From Robinsoniella peoriensis (lineage in GTDB: Bacteria > Bacillota > Clostridia > Lachnospirales > Lachnospiraceae): a stretch of 64,000 nucleotides of DNA. Both the position numbers and the translations under genes were made by a program. Of the stretch, positions 33,430 to 41,516 are shown piece after piece (the stretch's first letter is position 1; every line of letters starts with the position of its first letter). The notes under the pieces were generated by a model that saw only the letters and a program-made list of their open reading frames with translations, did not search any database and was not told the origin of the DNA. The stretch spans positions 97,485 through 161,484 of the forward strand of contig NZ_JTGN01000007.1 of NCBI RefSeq assembly GCF_000797495.1, written 5' to 3'.

Positions 33430-34092
33430 ATGGGAGATTTAGTAATCGTAAACGGATGTGATGTTTTCACAGATAGTTTGGTGATTGCAGATGGTACTGG
33501 GAATGCACATCGAAGTGTTCTTAAACTGATCAATAAACATTCAGAATATTTCACTGAATTTGGCGAATTGACATACCACTTGAAGTGGTCTGATAATTCA
33601 AGAAATAGTCAGACATCAGTATGCAGCTTGAACGAAACACAAGCAACTTTCTTGATGACGCTATTTGGCAACAGTCCGATTGTCGTTAAATTTAAAATGG
33701 AACTTGTAAAACAGTTTTATATCATGAGACAGCTGCTTTTACAGAAGCAGACACCCATCTGGCAAGACACGAGATCATTATCTAAACAGATTAGGAAGAA
33801 AGAAACAGATACCATCAAATCATTCATTGACTATGCCAAAGCAAGCGGAAGTACCCACTCTGAACGGTATTATACCATATTAACAAGGCTTGCGGATAAA
33901 ACGTCAGGCATTATGAATGGACAGAGAGACAGCGCCACACTTGAACAGCTTAATACCCTGTGCATGGCGGAGAATATCATAGAACGGTGTATCATTGACG
34001 GAATCAGCAAGCAGACAGAGTATAAGCAAATATATCAGGCTTGCAAGGAGCGGTTAGCACAATTCAGCGCTATTGCGTTTCTGGCAGGATGA
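33430..34092 (+). CDS. Rha family phage regulatory protein
   Basis: This 220-residue protein has the Rha N-terminal domain: VTDSLVIADGTGNAHRSVLK-like start, NETQATFLMTLFGNSPIVVK and FKMELVKQFYIMRQLLLQK. A C-terminal helical domain follows. Rha proteins act in lysogenic phages and are reported to interfere with infection in the absence of host factors. Their exact role is not settled. AAGGAGG lies upstream of ATG 33430. It supports the phage origin of this region. Confidence 0.8.
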   Translation: MGDLVIVNGCDVFTDSLVIADGTGNAHRSVLKLINKHSEYFTEFGELTYHLKWSDNSRNSQTSVCSLNETQATFLMTLFGNSPIVVKFKMELVKQFYIMRQLLLQKQTPIWQDTRSLSKQIRKKETDTIKSFIDYAKASGSTHSERYYTILTRLADKTSGIMNGQRDSATLEQLNTLCMAENIIERCIIDGISKQTEYKQIYQACKERLAQFSAIAFLAG

Positions 34093-34120
34093 CAACAAAC
34101 ATATTAAGGAGGATTACATA

Positions 34121-34528
34121 ATGAATTTTAAAACAGCATACGGAACCATGAGTTTAGGAGAAATAGATCTGAATGACTTACAAATTGAGACAGGCGAAGA
34201 AAGTGTAATGACATTTTTTGAGGTACAGCGAGTATCTACAGACCTGATGCAAAAAATACAGGAAGCAATTGAGATAAGGAAAAAGGAATTTACCAAGGAA
34301 GTAAGAGGAAAATTTGGAGATTGGAGTGATAGAGAAGTTGTTATAGACTCCATGTTCCTGATGATCCGCACATACAAGAAGAAACTTCAGTATGAAATGA
34401 TGGTCAATTTCTTTGATCAGGATGACAGGATACGTGAGACAGAGGTTTTTGTGTCGGTTGATTTGTCTGAATACGAAAATGAACTGAAAAAAAGCATGAT
34501 TAAAGCAATGATTGACAAATTTTTCTAG
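34121..34528 (+). CDS. Hypothetical protein, first of a tandem pair
   Basis: The start is ATG 34121 behind AAGGAGG, giving 135 residues. It is about 35-40% identical by eye to the next protein (shared YGTMSLGEIDLNDLQIE / IGTLNLGEINLNELELD, a central GEWSD/GDWSD and a C-terminal VIDQFF/MIDKFF). The fold seems alpha/beta. Tandem duplication is clear, but the family and role are not recognised. Confidence 0.55.
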   Translation: MNFKTAYGTMSLGEIDLNDLQIETGEESVMTFFEVQRVSTDLMQKIQEAIEIRKKEFTKEVRGKFGDWSDREVVIDSMFLMIRTYKKKLQYEMMVNFFDQDDRIRETEVFVSVDLSEYENELKKSMIKAMIDKFF

Positions 34529-34541
34529 GGAGGGAATTATC

Positions 34542-34943
34542 ATGAAGATGAAAACAGAGATCGGAACATTAAACTTAGGGGAAATCAATTTGAATGAATT
34601 GGAATTAGATAATCAGCGTATATCAATTTTCCTAGTAATTAAGGAAGTATCAGAGGAACTAATGAGCAAAATATTAGTAGCAGCAGAAGCGCAAAAGAAC
34701 AAATATGATCAGGAAATCATTAATAGGATCGGTGAATGGAGTGATGAGGGGATCAGTATTGAAATAATGTTCCTTTCAATTGAAATGAAGAACAAGAAAA
34801 TTACATATCAGATAGTTGCTGATTTTTATGATAATGGCAAAAGATGTCGAGAGTCAACAGTCAGTCTACCTGTAAATTTATCAACGTATGATGCAGAGTT
34901 AAAGAAAATGTTTTTAAAAGAGGTTATAGACCAATTTTTCTAG
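34542..34943 (+). CDS. Hypothetical protein, second of a tandem pair
   Basis: The start is ATG 34542, 13 bp after the previous stop, behind GGGAGGG, giving 133 residues. It is the paralog of the upstream product, with the same motifs in the same order. Such tandem pairs can form heteromers. Function unknown. Confidence 0.55.
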   Translation: MKMKTEIGTLNLGEINLNELELDNQRISIFLVIKEVSEELMSKILVAAEAQKNKYDQEIINRIGEWSDEGISIEIMFLSIEMKNKKITYQIVADFYDNGKRCRESTVSLPVNLSTYDAELKKMFLKEVIDQFF

Positions 34944-34956
34944 GAAGGGATAAGCA

Positions 34957-35109
34957 ATGAAAAAGGAAACAGTTATTTTTGCAGAAACAGTAAACCGAGG
35001 AGAAATAAGTTGTATAGGCAAATCTGTTCTGAATACACCCGCAACTCAAAACAAATCAGGGGGCGGAATAAAATGGTTCCCTGATACCTACAAAAGCGAT
35101 AGAAAGTAA
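34957..35109 (+). CDS. 50-residue hypothetical protein
   Basis: ATG 34957 follows GGAAGGGA and the frame ends at TAA 35109. The product is short and basic (KSGGGIKWFPDTYKSDRK at its end). It is 13 bp after the tandem pair and 14 bp before the HNH gene, so it is likely translated as part of the operon. No family recognised. Confidence 0.45.
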   Translation: MKKETVIFAETVNRGEISCIGKSVLNTPATQNKSGGGIKWFPDTYKSDRK

Positions 35110-35123
35110 AGGAGGAAACAGTC

Positions 35124-35639
35124 ATGTTGATTAAAATAAGTAGCATTAGAATACCGGAAATTTTTTATAGAAAGCCACCAAGACAGGTAAAGATAGAAGA
35201 GCACATGCAGTATTTTAATGAGCATGGCTGTTTCCAGAAACCTGTTACTATAACACAGCGAGGTCTGTTGACAGATGGATTTATCAATTATCTATTAGCA
35301 TGTGAAATGGGAATGGATTCTGTCGAGTGTACGATCAACACAGAGGTGGTCAGCCGCCGTTTTGGGAAGAATAAACGCATACACAACAAAGATTACAAGC
35401 GTAGGGTATTATACACAAGACAGGGCGGACTATGCGCCTGCTGCGGAAAGCAACTACATATAGATCCGGATGGAGATAAAGCAACCTATATGACACTTGA
35501 TCATATCTTCCCACTGTCACGGGGAGGTATCAGTTCAATGGATAATCTACAGGGTGTATGCCGTAAATGCAATGAGGAAAAAGGAAATCAGATAGATGAT
35601 GACATCATTGAGTATGCAATGAAGACAGCTTTCGCTTGA
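35124..35639 (+). CDS. HNH nuclease with a ParB-like N-terminal region
   Basis: This 171-residue protein ends in a canonical HNH domain. CACCGKQL and CRKCNEEKGN provide the zinc knuckles, and TLDHIFPLSRGGISSMDNLQ the HNH core (Asp-His, Asn). The N-terminal half (KIEEHMQYFNEHGCFQKPVT, then LLTDGFINYLLACEMG) looks like a ParB/sulfiredoxin-type fold. This is a frequent design in phage and plasmid HNH proteins. AAGGAGG precedes the ATG. It may act in DNA packaging or processing. Confidence 0.7.
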   Translation: MLIKISSIRIPEIFYRKPPRQVKIEEHMQYFNEHGCFQKPVTITQRGLLTDGFINYLLACEMGMDSVECTINTEVVSRRFGKNKRIHNKDYKRRVLYTRQGGLCACCGKQLHIDPDGDKATYMTLDHIFPLSRGGISSMDNLQGVCRKCNEEKGNQIDDDIIEYAMKTAFA

Positions 35640-35839
35640 CACCCCAGAAAGGAGAAGAGAATGGTTAGATCACTTCTTATAAAAAAGGTTGATTACGGAT
35701 AGTGGTATCTATGGCTGTTCGATGCACATTGACAATTTCATATAGAATTCAGCGTAGAATTGATAATTAAAGGAATAAACGTTGAACGAATCGTTCACCG
35801 TCATAAGCATATCATTATATAAATATGGAGGAAATACCA
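35640..35839. other. Short intergenic stretch
   Basis: It carries a 13-codon ORF behind AAAGGAG (ATG 35661), whose reality is uncertain, and a GAACG-AAT-CGTTC inverted repeat near 35784. Nothing else is evident. Confidence 0.3.
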
Positions 35840-36223
35840 ATGCAACCAGTTATTTCAAAAGAGTTATTCGTTGAGTATTTGAGTCATGTTCAGGAAACGC
35901 AAGATTTTCAGATAAAGCTGAATAGCGTCAATCAAAGTTTGCAAAATGAAGAAGATTATTACCCGGACTGTACGAACACGGTTTTAAACTTGCTACATAT
36001 CTTATGGGGATCAGCAGATGAAGAGGAGTTAATCAGCTACTTTGTGTATCAGGCGGATTTTGGACGGAAAAAGGATTGTTTTATGTTCCAGGATGCAGCA
36101 GGAAACAGCATTGAATTGTCAACGGCAGAAAAGCTATTTGATTTATTGACAAGCAAAATGGTCAGGCAAAGAAAAATTCTTGACAGCCGAGTGCAGTTCA
36201 TGCTAGAATTAAAAAATATATAG
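35840..36223 (+). CDS. Acidic helical hypothetical protein
   Basis: I choose ATG 35840 since GGAGG lies 9 nt upstream. The ATG 15 bases earlier overlaps that site. The 127-residue product is acidic and helical (ELFVEYLSHVQETQDFQIKL, then NTVLNLLHILWGSADEEELI) with a YFVYQADFGRK centre. Similar small proteins are common in phage-derived regions. Function unknown. Confidence 0.5.
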   Translation: MQPVISKELFVEYLSHVQETQDFQIKLNSVNQSLQNEEDYYPDCTNTVLNLLHILWGSADEEELISYFVYQADFGRKKDCFMFQDAAGNSIELSTAEKLFDLLTSKMVRQRKILDSRVQFMLELKNI

Positions 36224-36254
36224 AAAGACACGCATAGAGGATAATAAATATTCT

Positions 36255-36370
36255 ACGTGCAGCTAACGTACCTTGATAAATGAATATGGTGAAGTGAATG
36301 CATAATACAGGGAGAGTTTTCCCTTTATTAAGTATATTCATACCATGCTCAGGTTAGCTGCTGATACGTG
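36255..36370 (+). ncRNA. Candidate structured RNA closed by a 9-bp stem
   Basis: GCAGCTAAC (36259-36267) pairs perfectly with GTTAGCTGC (36353-36361), and flanking ACGT sites (36255, 36366) could add a further helix. Inside, TGAATAT (36281-36287) pairs with ATATTCA (36334-36340), and AGGGA/TCCCT closes an apical hairpin at 36309-36324. A T-run (GGCTTTTTTATTT) follows at about 36386. This nested order fits a folded RNA or a complex terminator. Confidence 0.45.
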
Positions 36371-36428
36371 TAATACGTTGAGGTGGCTTTTTTATTTGAA
36401 GAAATGCAAGAAATTCGACAATTCAGTA

Positions 36429-36457
36429 TTGACAAACAGAAAAATGAGAGGTAATAT
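36429..36457 (+). promoter_or_regulatory. Strong promoter ahead of the cold-shock-like genes
   Basis: TTGACA (36429-36434), 17 bp and TAATAT (36452-36457). Transcription would begin near 36464, leaving a leader of about 310 nt before the first cold-shock-like gene. Confidence 0.75.
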
Positions 36458-36463
36458 TATAAA

Positions 36464-36774
36464 ATACGAACAAAAAACAAACAAATGTTCGAGAAAAATT
36501 CATCAAATTACATAAAAAAAGCCAATGTAGGTGCTACCAACACCAGAACATCAGCTTTTTAGTTGAGCGCTACCAACACTCAAAGTAATTTAGAATGCAC
36601 TGACCTAAAAAGAAACAGCGCTATACAAAATCTTTCACAAAAACTATAGCACAAAATTCTTTTTAGGTCAACGGGTAATCAACCCAAAATATTCCAATCA
36701 GTTTAGGCAGGTGTAATTTTTATACCAAAAATGAACTTTGAAAATAGAATATGAAGTAAGAAAAGGAGATCAAT
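36464..36774 (+). ncRNA. Structured leader or small RNA upstream of cold-shock-like genes
   Basis: Hairpins follow in order. CGAACA/TGTTCG comes first, starting about 36466. AAAAAGC/GCTTTTT then encloses GGTGCTACCAACACC (36530-36544). The TTGAG/CTCAA hairpin (36563-36583) has the loop CGCTACCAACA. A long hairpin TGACCTAAAAAGAA/TTCTTTTTAGGTCA (36601-36670) has inner GCTATA/TATAGC. Two hairpins share the sequence GCTACCAACAC. The first T5 tract (36556-36560) may end a ~97-nt RNA. Confidence 0.5.
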
Positions 36775-37047
36775 TTGAGAAGAGTGCAAAAAAATAGCAG
36801 TAAAATGCAAAAAGGTACAGTGAAATGGTTCTGCAATATACGGAATTATGGATTCATACAATCAAATTCAGGGCAAAGCTATTTCTTCCATCGAAGCGAC
36901 ATAATCAGACAGCATGGGGCAAGAAAAGCAGCAGCAGGAAACCCGTGTGTTTTTTATCCCTATCCAGAATCGGGAAAACCAGACCGGGCTGTGAACGTGC
37001 TAATTGAAGTCTCGCCTAATGTAAATGGATCAACTAAGTATTGCTAA
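36775..37047 (+). CDS. Cold-shock-domain-like protein 1
   Basis: The start is TTG 36775 behind AAAGGAG, giving 90 residues. GTVKWFCNIRNYGFIQSNSG matches the RNP1 region of cold shock proteins, and YFFHRSDIIRQHGARKAAAG the RNP2 region, so it should bind single-stranded nucleic acid. It is divergent from the host 66-residue Csp and has extensions at both ends. The long structured leader suggests post-transcriptional control, as in cspA-type genes. A second divergent copy follows after 81 bp. Confidence 0.75.
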   Translation: MRRVQKNSSKMQKGTVKWFCNIRNYGFIQSNSGQSYFFHRSDIIRQHGARKAAAGNPCVFYPYPESGKPDRAVNVLIEVSPNVNGSTKYC

Positions 37048-37128
37048 AGGATAATTAGTCAGAATTGATACTTAACAATGATTTAAACATGCATCTTAGT
37101 TTAGGAAAAGTCAAAGGAGGATAACAAA

Positions 37129-37422
37129 ATGGAAGTAGTGCAAAGTAATAAGCAGAAAACGCAAAAAGGTAAGATACTCTGGTATGATCCTGGGAAAGGG
37201 TATGGATACATAAGAACCAAGGAAAAGGAAAAGTTTTTCTTCCATGCTAATGATACCGTACAAAGATACAACAACATCCAAAAAGGACACAAAGTCACAT
37301 TTGAATTTGCATCATCAAACAAGCATCCGGTTTACGCAGTCAATGTAGCCCGGGAATATAATCCCGAAAACAAAAGAACATTCACACCTCACAACGAAAG
37401 GAAAAAGAAAAATGAAAAGTAG
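37129..37422 (+). CDS. Cold-shock-domain-like protein 2
   Basis: This 97-residue protein has GKILWYDPGKGYGYIRTKEK and KFFFHANDTVQ, the RNP1/RNP2 pattern of the cold-shock fold, and a basic tail (ERKKKNEK). GGAGG precedes the ATG. It overlaps the next gene by 11 bp. Two such proteins in a phage could act as RNA chaperones or antiterminators for phage transcripts, which is an inference. Confidence 0.75.
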   Translation: MEVVQSNKQKTQKGKILWYDPGKGYGYIRTKEKEKFFFHANDTVQRYNNIQKGHKVTFEFASSNKHPVYAVNVAREYNPENKRTFTPHNERKKKNEK

Positions 37423-37858
37423 AACAGCAGGAACATTTATTGAGAGATCACAGTTTATCGACAGGACTGGGATATTTGTCAGCCCGATTATGTACGACAT
37501 GATCAAGAAAGAATTTGCCGATCAGAGTTTATCTGAAGAAGAGTTTCTAAAAAAGTGGAAAGCGGATAATGAGAATTCGATAATTGAAATGAGTATCGAT
37601 GACGGCATTCATTGTCTGTTTACTGACTATGATTTAACTGGATTGGATAGGTTAGATATAAATTGTGAGGAACGCCGAGCAGTGGAAATTATAGATGATC
37701 TTCTTGTGGAAAACTGGAAGCTGCAGCAGGAATCAGAAAAAATGGCAGAGGTATTAAAGAAATCACAGGAAACAGTAAAGAAAGCAATAGGTGCTTACCA
37801 AAGCATGTTGGAAATTGTGGCAGAAAAAATAAACAGCATTAACACTCATTGCGAATAG
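37412..37858 (+). CDS. Hypothetical protein with C-terminal coiled coil
   Basis: This 148-residue protein is coupled to the cold-shock-like gene by an 11-bp overlap. The N-terminal part contains GIFVSPIMYDMIKKEF, and the C-terminal ~60 residues form a coiled coil (NWKLQQESEKMAEVLKKSQE). A GTGCAAAATTTTGCAC palindrome follows at 37922. No family recognised. Confidence 0.55.
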   Translation: MKSRTAGTFIERSQFIDRTGIFVSPIMYDMIKKEFADQSLSEEEFLKKWKADNENSIIEMSIDDGIHCLFTDYDLTGLDRLDINCEERRAVEIIDDLLVENWKLQQESEKMAEVLKKSQETVKKAIGAYQSMLEIVAEKINSINTHCE

Positions 37859-37921
37859 TAGAGGTTCTAGGGGTGCACAAATCTGTGACACCCTTAGAGG
37901 AACACTTATTAGATTAACATA

Positions 37922-37937
37922 GTGCAAAATTTTGCAC
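37922..37937. repeat. GTGCAAAATTTTGCAC palindrome
   Basis: A perfect 16-bp palindrome, one of a family also found at 20743, 20803, 24678, 24712, 24748, 24956, 41871 and 42249. See the matching entries and finding. Confidence 0.8.
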
Positions 37938-38043
37938 AAGGTTGCTCCTACAAGCATATTCGTTTTAGACACTTATTATTTTTTATCCAGTGAAGAACAT
38001 ATGTTTTGAATACGAGAAATTTTTAGATCTTAAGGAGGTAGTA

Positions 38044-38259
38044 ATGGAAAATAAGAAACAAGGAAATCTAAAGGAGAAAACTGCATTTCCGATATATAAT
38101 CAAAAACTTGCTGGTTTTTTAATGATGCAGGGCTTTGTGCTGATGGGGATGGCTGAGAATGAAAAGTATAAAAATAAGAATGTGTTTTACTTCATGGAGT
38201 CGGACAAGATAAGACATTGTATTCAAATCTATTTTGGTAATCAAGGCAAACAAATGTAG
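38044..38259 (+). CDS. DUF5659-like protein
   Basis: The start is ATG 38044 behind AAGGAGG, giving 71 residues. FPIYNQKLAGFLMMQGFVLM followed by KNKNVFYFMESDKIRHCIQI matches the small DUF5659 family found in phages and mobile elements of Firmicutes. Function unknown. It precedes the P-loop ATPase gene by 57 bp. Confidence 0.6.
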   Translation: MENKKQGNLKEKTAFPIYNQKLAGFLMMQGFVLMGMAENEKYKNKNVFYFMESDKIRHCIQIYFGNQGKQM

Positions 38260-38316
38260 AAACAAATTAAATTAGCACTGTAACAGATAAATGCAAGAAC
38301 AGAGGAGGATTTACAT

Positions 38317-40266
38317 ATCGAAAACCACACAATAAATCATTTTGAACAACTAGATTATCATACATTTGAGGATATCAGGGAACAGATCTTTCCTAATATT
38401 AAGTTTCACCAGAAACAGCTTGATTTCTTCCGCTTCTTTTTTGAAGTACTTCAGACTGAGAATTGCACTGACTACGTGTCCTGTTTGCCAGCAAGATGCG
38501 GTATTGGGAAAAGTTCATTTTTACAGGTGCTTATCCAGCAATGTATTCAGAATAAAAGCCAGGATCAGAATGAACCAATCGGACTGATTATTGTGACAGA
38601 TTCAATTTCCCGGCTGGAAGGTTATGTGTCCAATGCAAGGCAGATCGTGACCGATGACGAAAAGGAAATGGAACAGTTTTACCTCAGAAATAAAAAGAAC
38701 ATAGCCATTTTAAAGTCTGGCAAGGATTTCAAAGAACAGGTAATTCAGCAGAGCAATAAACCTGTATTGCTTATGAGTACCCAGAGATATTTCATGCTGG
38801 ATACGAAAACGCTTCAAACGTTCCATCATTTCTATATGAATGGAGAGAGACATTTACGCAGCAGGATCATTTTTGATGAGAAACCATATTTCAGCCAACA
38901 GTTAGAACTTAGCGTGAAGAATTTGAATGACATTGATACAGCACTGAAAATGGGGCTTGACGATACCGTAGCAGATAAAGACTGGATTATTCGTGAGTTT
39001 AATATTTTCAGCCAGCGTATTCAGGATGAAATGATACAGATGGAGAAAAAGCGGGATACTCAATTTTTCTTGTACTGGAGTGACACCAGAACGAAGTCGA
39101 TGACCAGTAATGATGAATTGTTTTTCCAGATCATCAATGATAATAAGGACAAGGTCATAGAAAAATATAACAGTGCCTGTGTTGACTTGCTAGGATTCCA
39201 ACAGTTAGCGCAGGATGGAGGTATTTTCACCTGTAGCAAGAAAAGAAATGGCAGTTATGATAAGAAATTTGTGATCTCGGTTGACCATAAAGAGAAATTC
39301 TTCTTAAGTGGTGACATTAAAATGTTTGTACTGGATGCCACATGTAACATAGATCCATGCTATGAACTGGATTACGTCAAACTTATTCACTGTGAGCAGT
39401 TCAGTGTACCGTTAAACCTGACAATTACCAATTGCAATGTTACAACATCGAAAAATGCGTTGTGCAATAAAAGCCAGAAATCCAAGTCATATACAGATGC
39501 CATTGCCCAATATTTAAAAAGAACAGCAGATGACTATCGCAATATGCTAGTTTTGTCTTACTCAGAAATTATCAACAGATTCAAAGAAGATTTTATTTTC
39601 ATTGCGCACCTCGGAAATACGAAAGGTTTTAATGATTATAAGGACTTGCAGGAAATGGCACACATAGGTTTAAACCGTTTTTCCCAGCTTGCATATTTCT
39701 TTATGTACTGTTCTTCAGAACCTAAAATCATGGAAGACGTGAAGAAAAAGACCCAGGATCAAAGCTTGCAGTACTTTGACAATCTTTTTAGGGATTCAGC
39801 AATACTTAATGACATCATGTACACATCTATTCTGGCAGACTTTGAACAAAACATCTTCAGATTAGCCATAAGAAATATGAACAGCAAAGAACCAGTGCAT
39901 GTATGGGCTTTTTATAACAACGAAGATAATGGAAGACAATTTTCTGCACTGTCAGCGATTATGAGAATGCGATATTTACACTTAGGTGTACAATTCGAAT
40001 ATGAAGAAGAGCCACCTGAAATATCTGTGGCAAGGGTTAAAGTAAGAAAGCCAAAGAGTGGTAAAGATATAACAAATCCACAAAAAATTATTAAATGGTG
40101 TGAAGAACAACCTATAGGTAAGATTTTCAAAATATCAAATATGTTAGAAGAAACGGGATTAACACAAATACAATACAAAAAGATAAAGTATAAGTCACCA
40201 GTTATTAAAGCAATGTTTGAATCAATGAAAACAGAAAAAAGAGGCTATTACAAAAAAGCACTATAA
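38317..40266 (+). CDS. SF2-helicase-like P-loop ATPase with apparent AUC start
   Basis: The frame is open from 38284. AGGAGG (38303-38308) points, at 8 nt, to ATC 38317. No ATG, GTG or TTG occurs in frame before GTG 38476, which lies just before the P-loop. From ATC it has 649 residues: FHQKQLDFFRFFFEVL, Walker A RCGIGKS (Lys65) and Walker B RIIFDEKP (Asp187, Glu188). A later segment HLGNTKGFNDYKDL resembles phage/plasmid helicase-primase-type ATPases. The last ~65 residues (TNPQKIIKWCEEQPIGKIFK...) are shared with the next gene's product. It probably acts in replication. Confidence 0.65.
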   Translation: MENHTINHFEQLDYHTFEDIREQIFPNIKFHQKQLDFFRFFFEVLQTENCTDYVSCLPARCGIGKSSFLQVLIQQCIQNKSQDQNEPIGLIIVTDSISRLEGYVSNARQIVTDDEKEMEQFYLRNKKNIAILKSGKDFKEQVIQQSNKPVLLMSTQRYFMLDTKTLQTFHHFYMNGERHLRSRIIFDEKPYFSQQLELSVKNLNDIDTALKMGLDDTVADKDWIIREFNIFSQRIQDEMIQMEKKRDTQFFLYWSDTRTKSMTSNDELFFQIINDNKDKVIEKYNSACVDLLGFQQLAQDGGIFTCSKKRNGSYDKKFVISVDHKEKFFLSGDIKMFVLDATCNIDPCYELDYVKLIHCEQFSVPLNLTITNCNVTTSKNALCNKSQKSKSYTDAIAQYLKRTADDYRNMLVLSYSEIINRFKEDFIFIAHLGNTKGFNDYKDLQEMAHIGLNRFSQLAYFFMYCSSEPKIMEDVKKKTQDQSLQYFDNLFRDSAILNDIMYTSILADFEQNIFRLAIRNMNSKEPVHVWAFYNNEDNGRQFSALSAIMRMRYLHLGVQFEYEEEPPEISVARVKVRKPKSGKDITNPQKIIKWCEEQPIGKIFKISNMLEETGLTQIQYKKIKYKSPVIKAMFESMKTEKRGYYKKAL

Positions 40267-40275
40267 AGGTCCCCT

Positions 40276-40318
40276 ATCCTCTAATATAAAAAATTAATAG
40301 AGATTTGGGGTCTATAAA
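40276..40318 (+). terminator. Hairpin after the ATPase gene
   Basis: CCCC...CTCTAATA and AGAG...GGGG form a stem with an AT-rich loop. The same CTCTAATA/AGAG hairpin follows the GIY-YIG gene. Confidence 0.5.
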
Positions 40319-40408
40319 TAAAATAGATCGTTCATCAGCTCCTAAAGCTGGTGGACGAAAGAGTAGAATCTTGATTCTGCGACATTCATTATAAGGAGGA
40401 TAAGATAG

Positions 40409-40942
40409 GTGAATTATTATGTTTATAGGTTCTTGAATGAAGATGGTGAAATTTTGTATATTGGCAGAACTACTAATTTATTTCAATGTATTCAGACGCA
40501 ATCCGCATGGTGCAAAAAAGCGCTATTGGAAGAAAAGAATAAAATTGAATATATCAAATTTACATCCGAGGCAGATATGGAGGTATTCGCTTTATATTTT
40601 ATTAATAGATACAAGCCTAAATACAACGTTTCAAATAAATTTACAGGCGAATTAACATTTTACATAGATGAGTGCAATTGGTGTGAGTATATTAAGAGAA
40701 CTCCGCTGGAGAAAATAATGAGCCGAAAGCCTAACAACGATGATGTGATGACAAATCCACAGAGAATACTTGAGTGGTGTAATAGGCAACCGAAAGAAAA
40801 AGTTTTTAAGATGACTGAATTGTTAAAAGAAACCGGATTAACACATAAGCAATTAGAAAAAATAAGATATAAGAAACCAGCAATCAAAAAAATGTTTAAT
40901 CAGATGAAGACAGATAAAAAGGGCTATTACAAAATTAGTTAA
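40409..40942 (+). CDS. GIY-YIG nuclease with a tail shared with the upstream ATPase
   Basis: The start is GTG 40409 behind AAGGAGG, giving 177 residues. The N-terminal domain has the GIY-YIG signature in the form YYVYRFLNEDGEILYIGRTT, and FALYFINRYKPKYN closes it (residues 1-78). The C-terminal ~65 residues (TNPQRILEWCNRQPKEKVFK, then TGLTHKQLEKIRYKKPAIKK) match the tail of the preceding ATPase. They may form a helical DNA-binding module. It probably nicks DNA as a homing or repair nuclease. Confidence 0.7.
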   Translation: MNYYVYRFLNEDGEILYIGRTTNLFQCIQTQSAWCKKALLEEKNKIEYIKFTSEADMEVFALYFINRYKPKYNVSNKFTGELTFYIDECNWCEYIKRTPLEKIMSRKPNNDDVMTNPQRILEWCNRQPKEKVFKMTELLKETGLTHKQLEKIRYKKPAIKKMFNQMKTDKKGYYKIS

Positions 40943-40948
40943 TTACTT

Positions 40949-40995
40949 TTATGGGGTAAACTCTAATACAAAATATATAAGAGAATACCCCACAA
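40949..40995 (+). terminator. Hairpin after the GIY-YIG gene
   Basis: TGGGGTA pairs with TACCCCA, with CTCT/AGAG pairing inside, followed by A-rich sequence. It is related to the hairpin after the ATPase gene. Confidence 0.55.
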
Positions 40996-41148
40996 AAAAT
41001 AGCTGTTATAACATAAGACCACAGGCAAGCTGTGATCCTGCTCCCCAGCTACATAAAGGTGGATTTGAAACTGTAAGTAGCAATAGCTGTGAAGCTCTAT
41101 TATGTGTCGGTGGTGTAATTTCAACAGAATAAGCATAGGAGAACAAAA

Positions 41149-41516
41149 ATGAATGATGTATACGATGAGTTAAGCTGTTTGAGAAAGGAAATTTCTATTG
41201 TGGCAGCAGGGTAACAGAAAGAATTAGAGTTCGGCAGTATAAAGTTCCAACGATAAAACGATTATGTGATGGAATGAGATTAGTTTTAGAGCATTTCACC
41301 GGATGTAAGATTGAGATCATATATTTGAAAACAACCTTGAGGTTTGACGTTTATGATGATATTGGGCTGTGTGCGTGTATGGTGTATCAGCACAGATTAA
41401 ATGTATTACAGGTATATTTAAAGAGATTTGAGGACGGTCACATAGAAACTTATGATTTTGAACATGAAATAGTTTTGAAACACATAGAAAAGGAGAAACA
41501 AAATGACATATATTAA
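41149..41516 (+). pseudogene. Small gene with an apparent frameshift
   Basis: ATG 41149 behind AGGAG opens MNDVYDELSCLRKE but meets TAA after 21 codons. The next frame is open from 41169 through KGNFYCGSRVTERIRVRQYK, then CDGMRLVLEHFTGCKIEIIY, to TAA 41514-41516. The two parts probably were one gene of about 120 codons. A one-base change near 41180 would join them. Programmed shifting is possible but I see no slippery site. Product unknown, perhaps with an N-terminal HTH. Confidence 0.4.
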
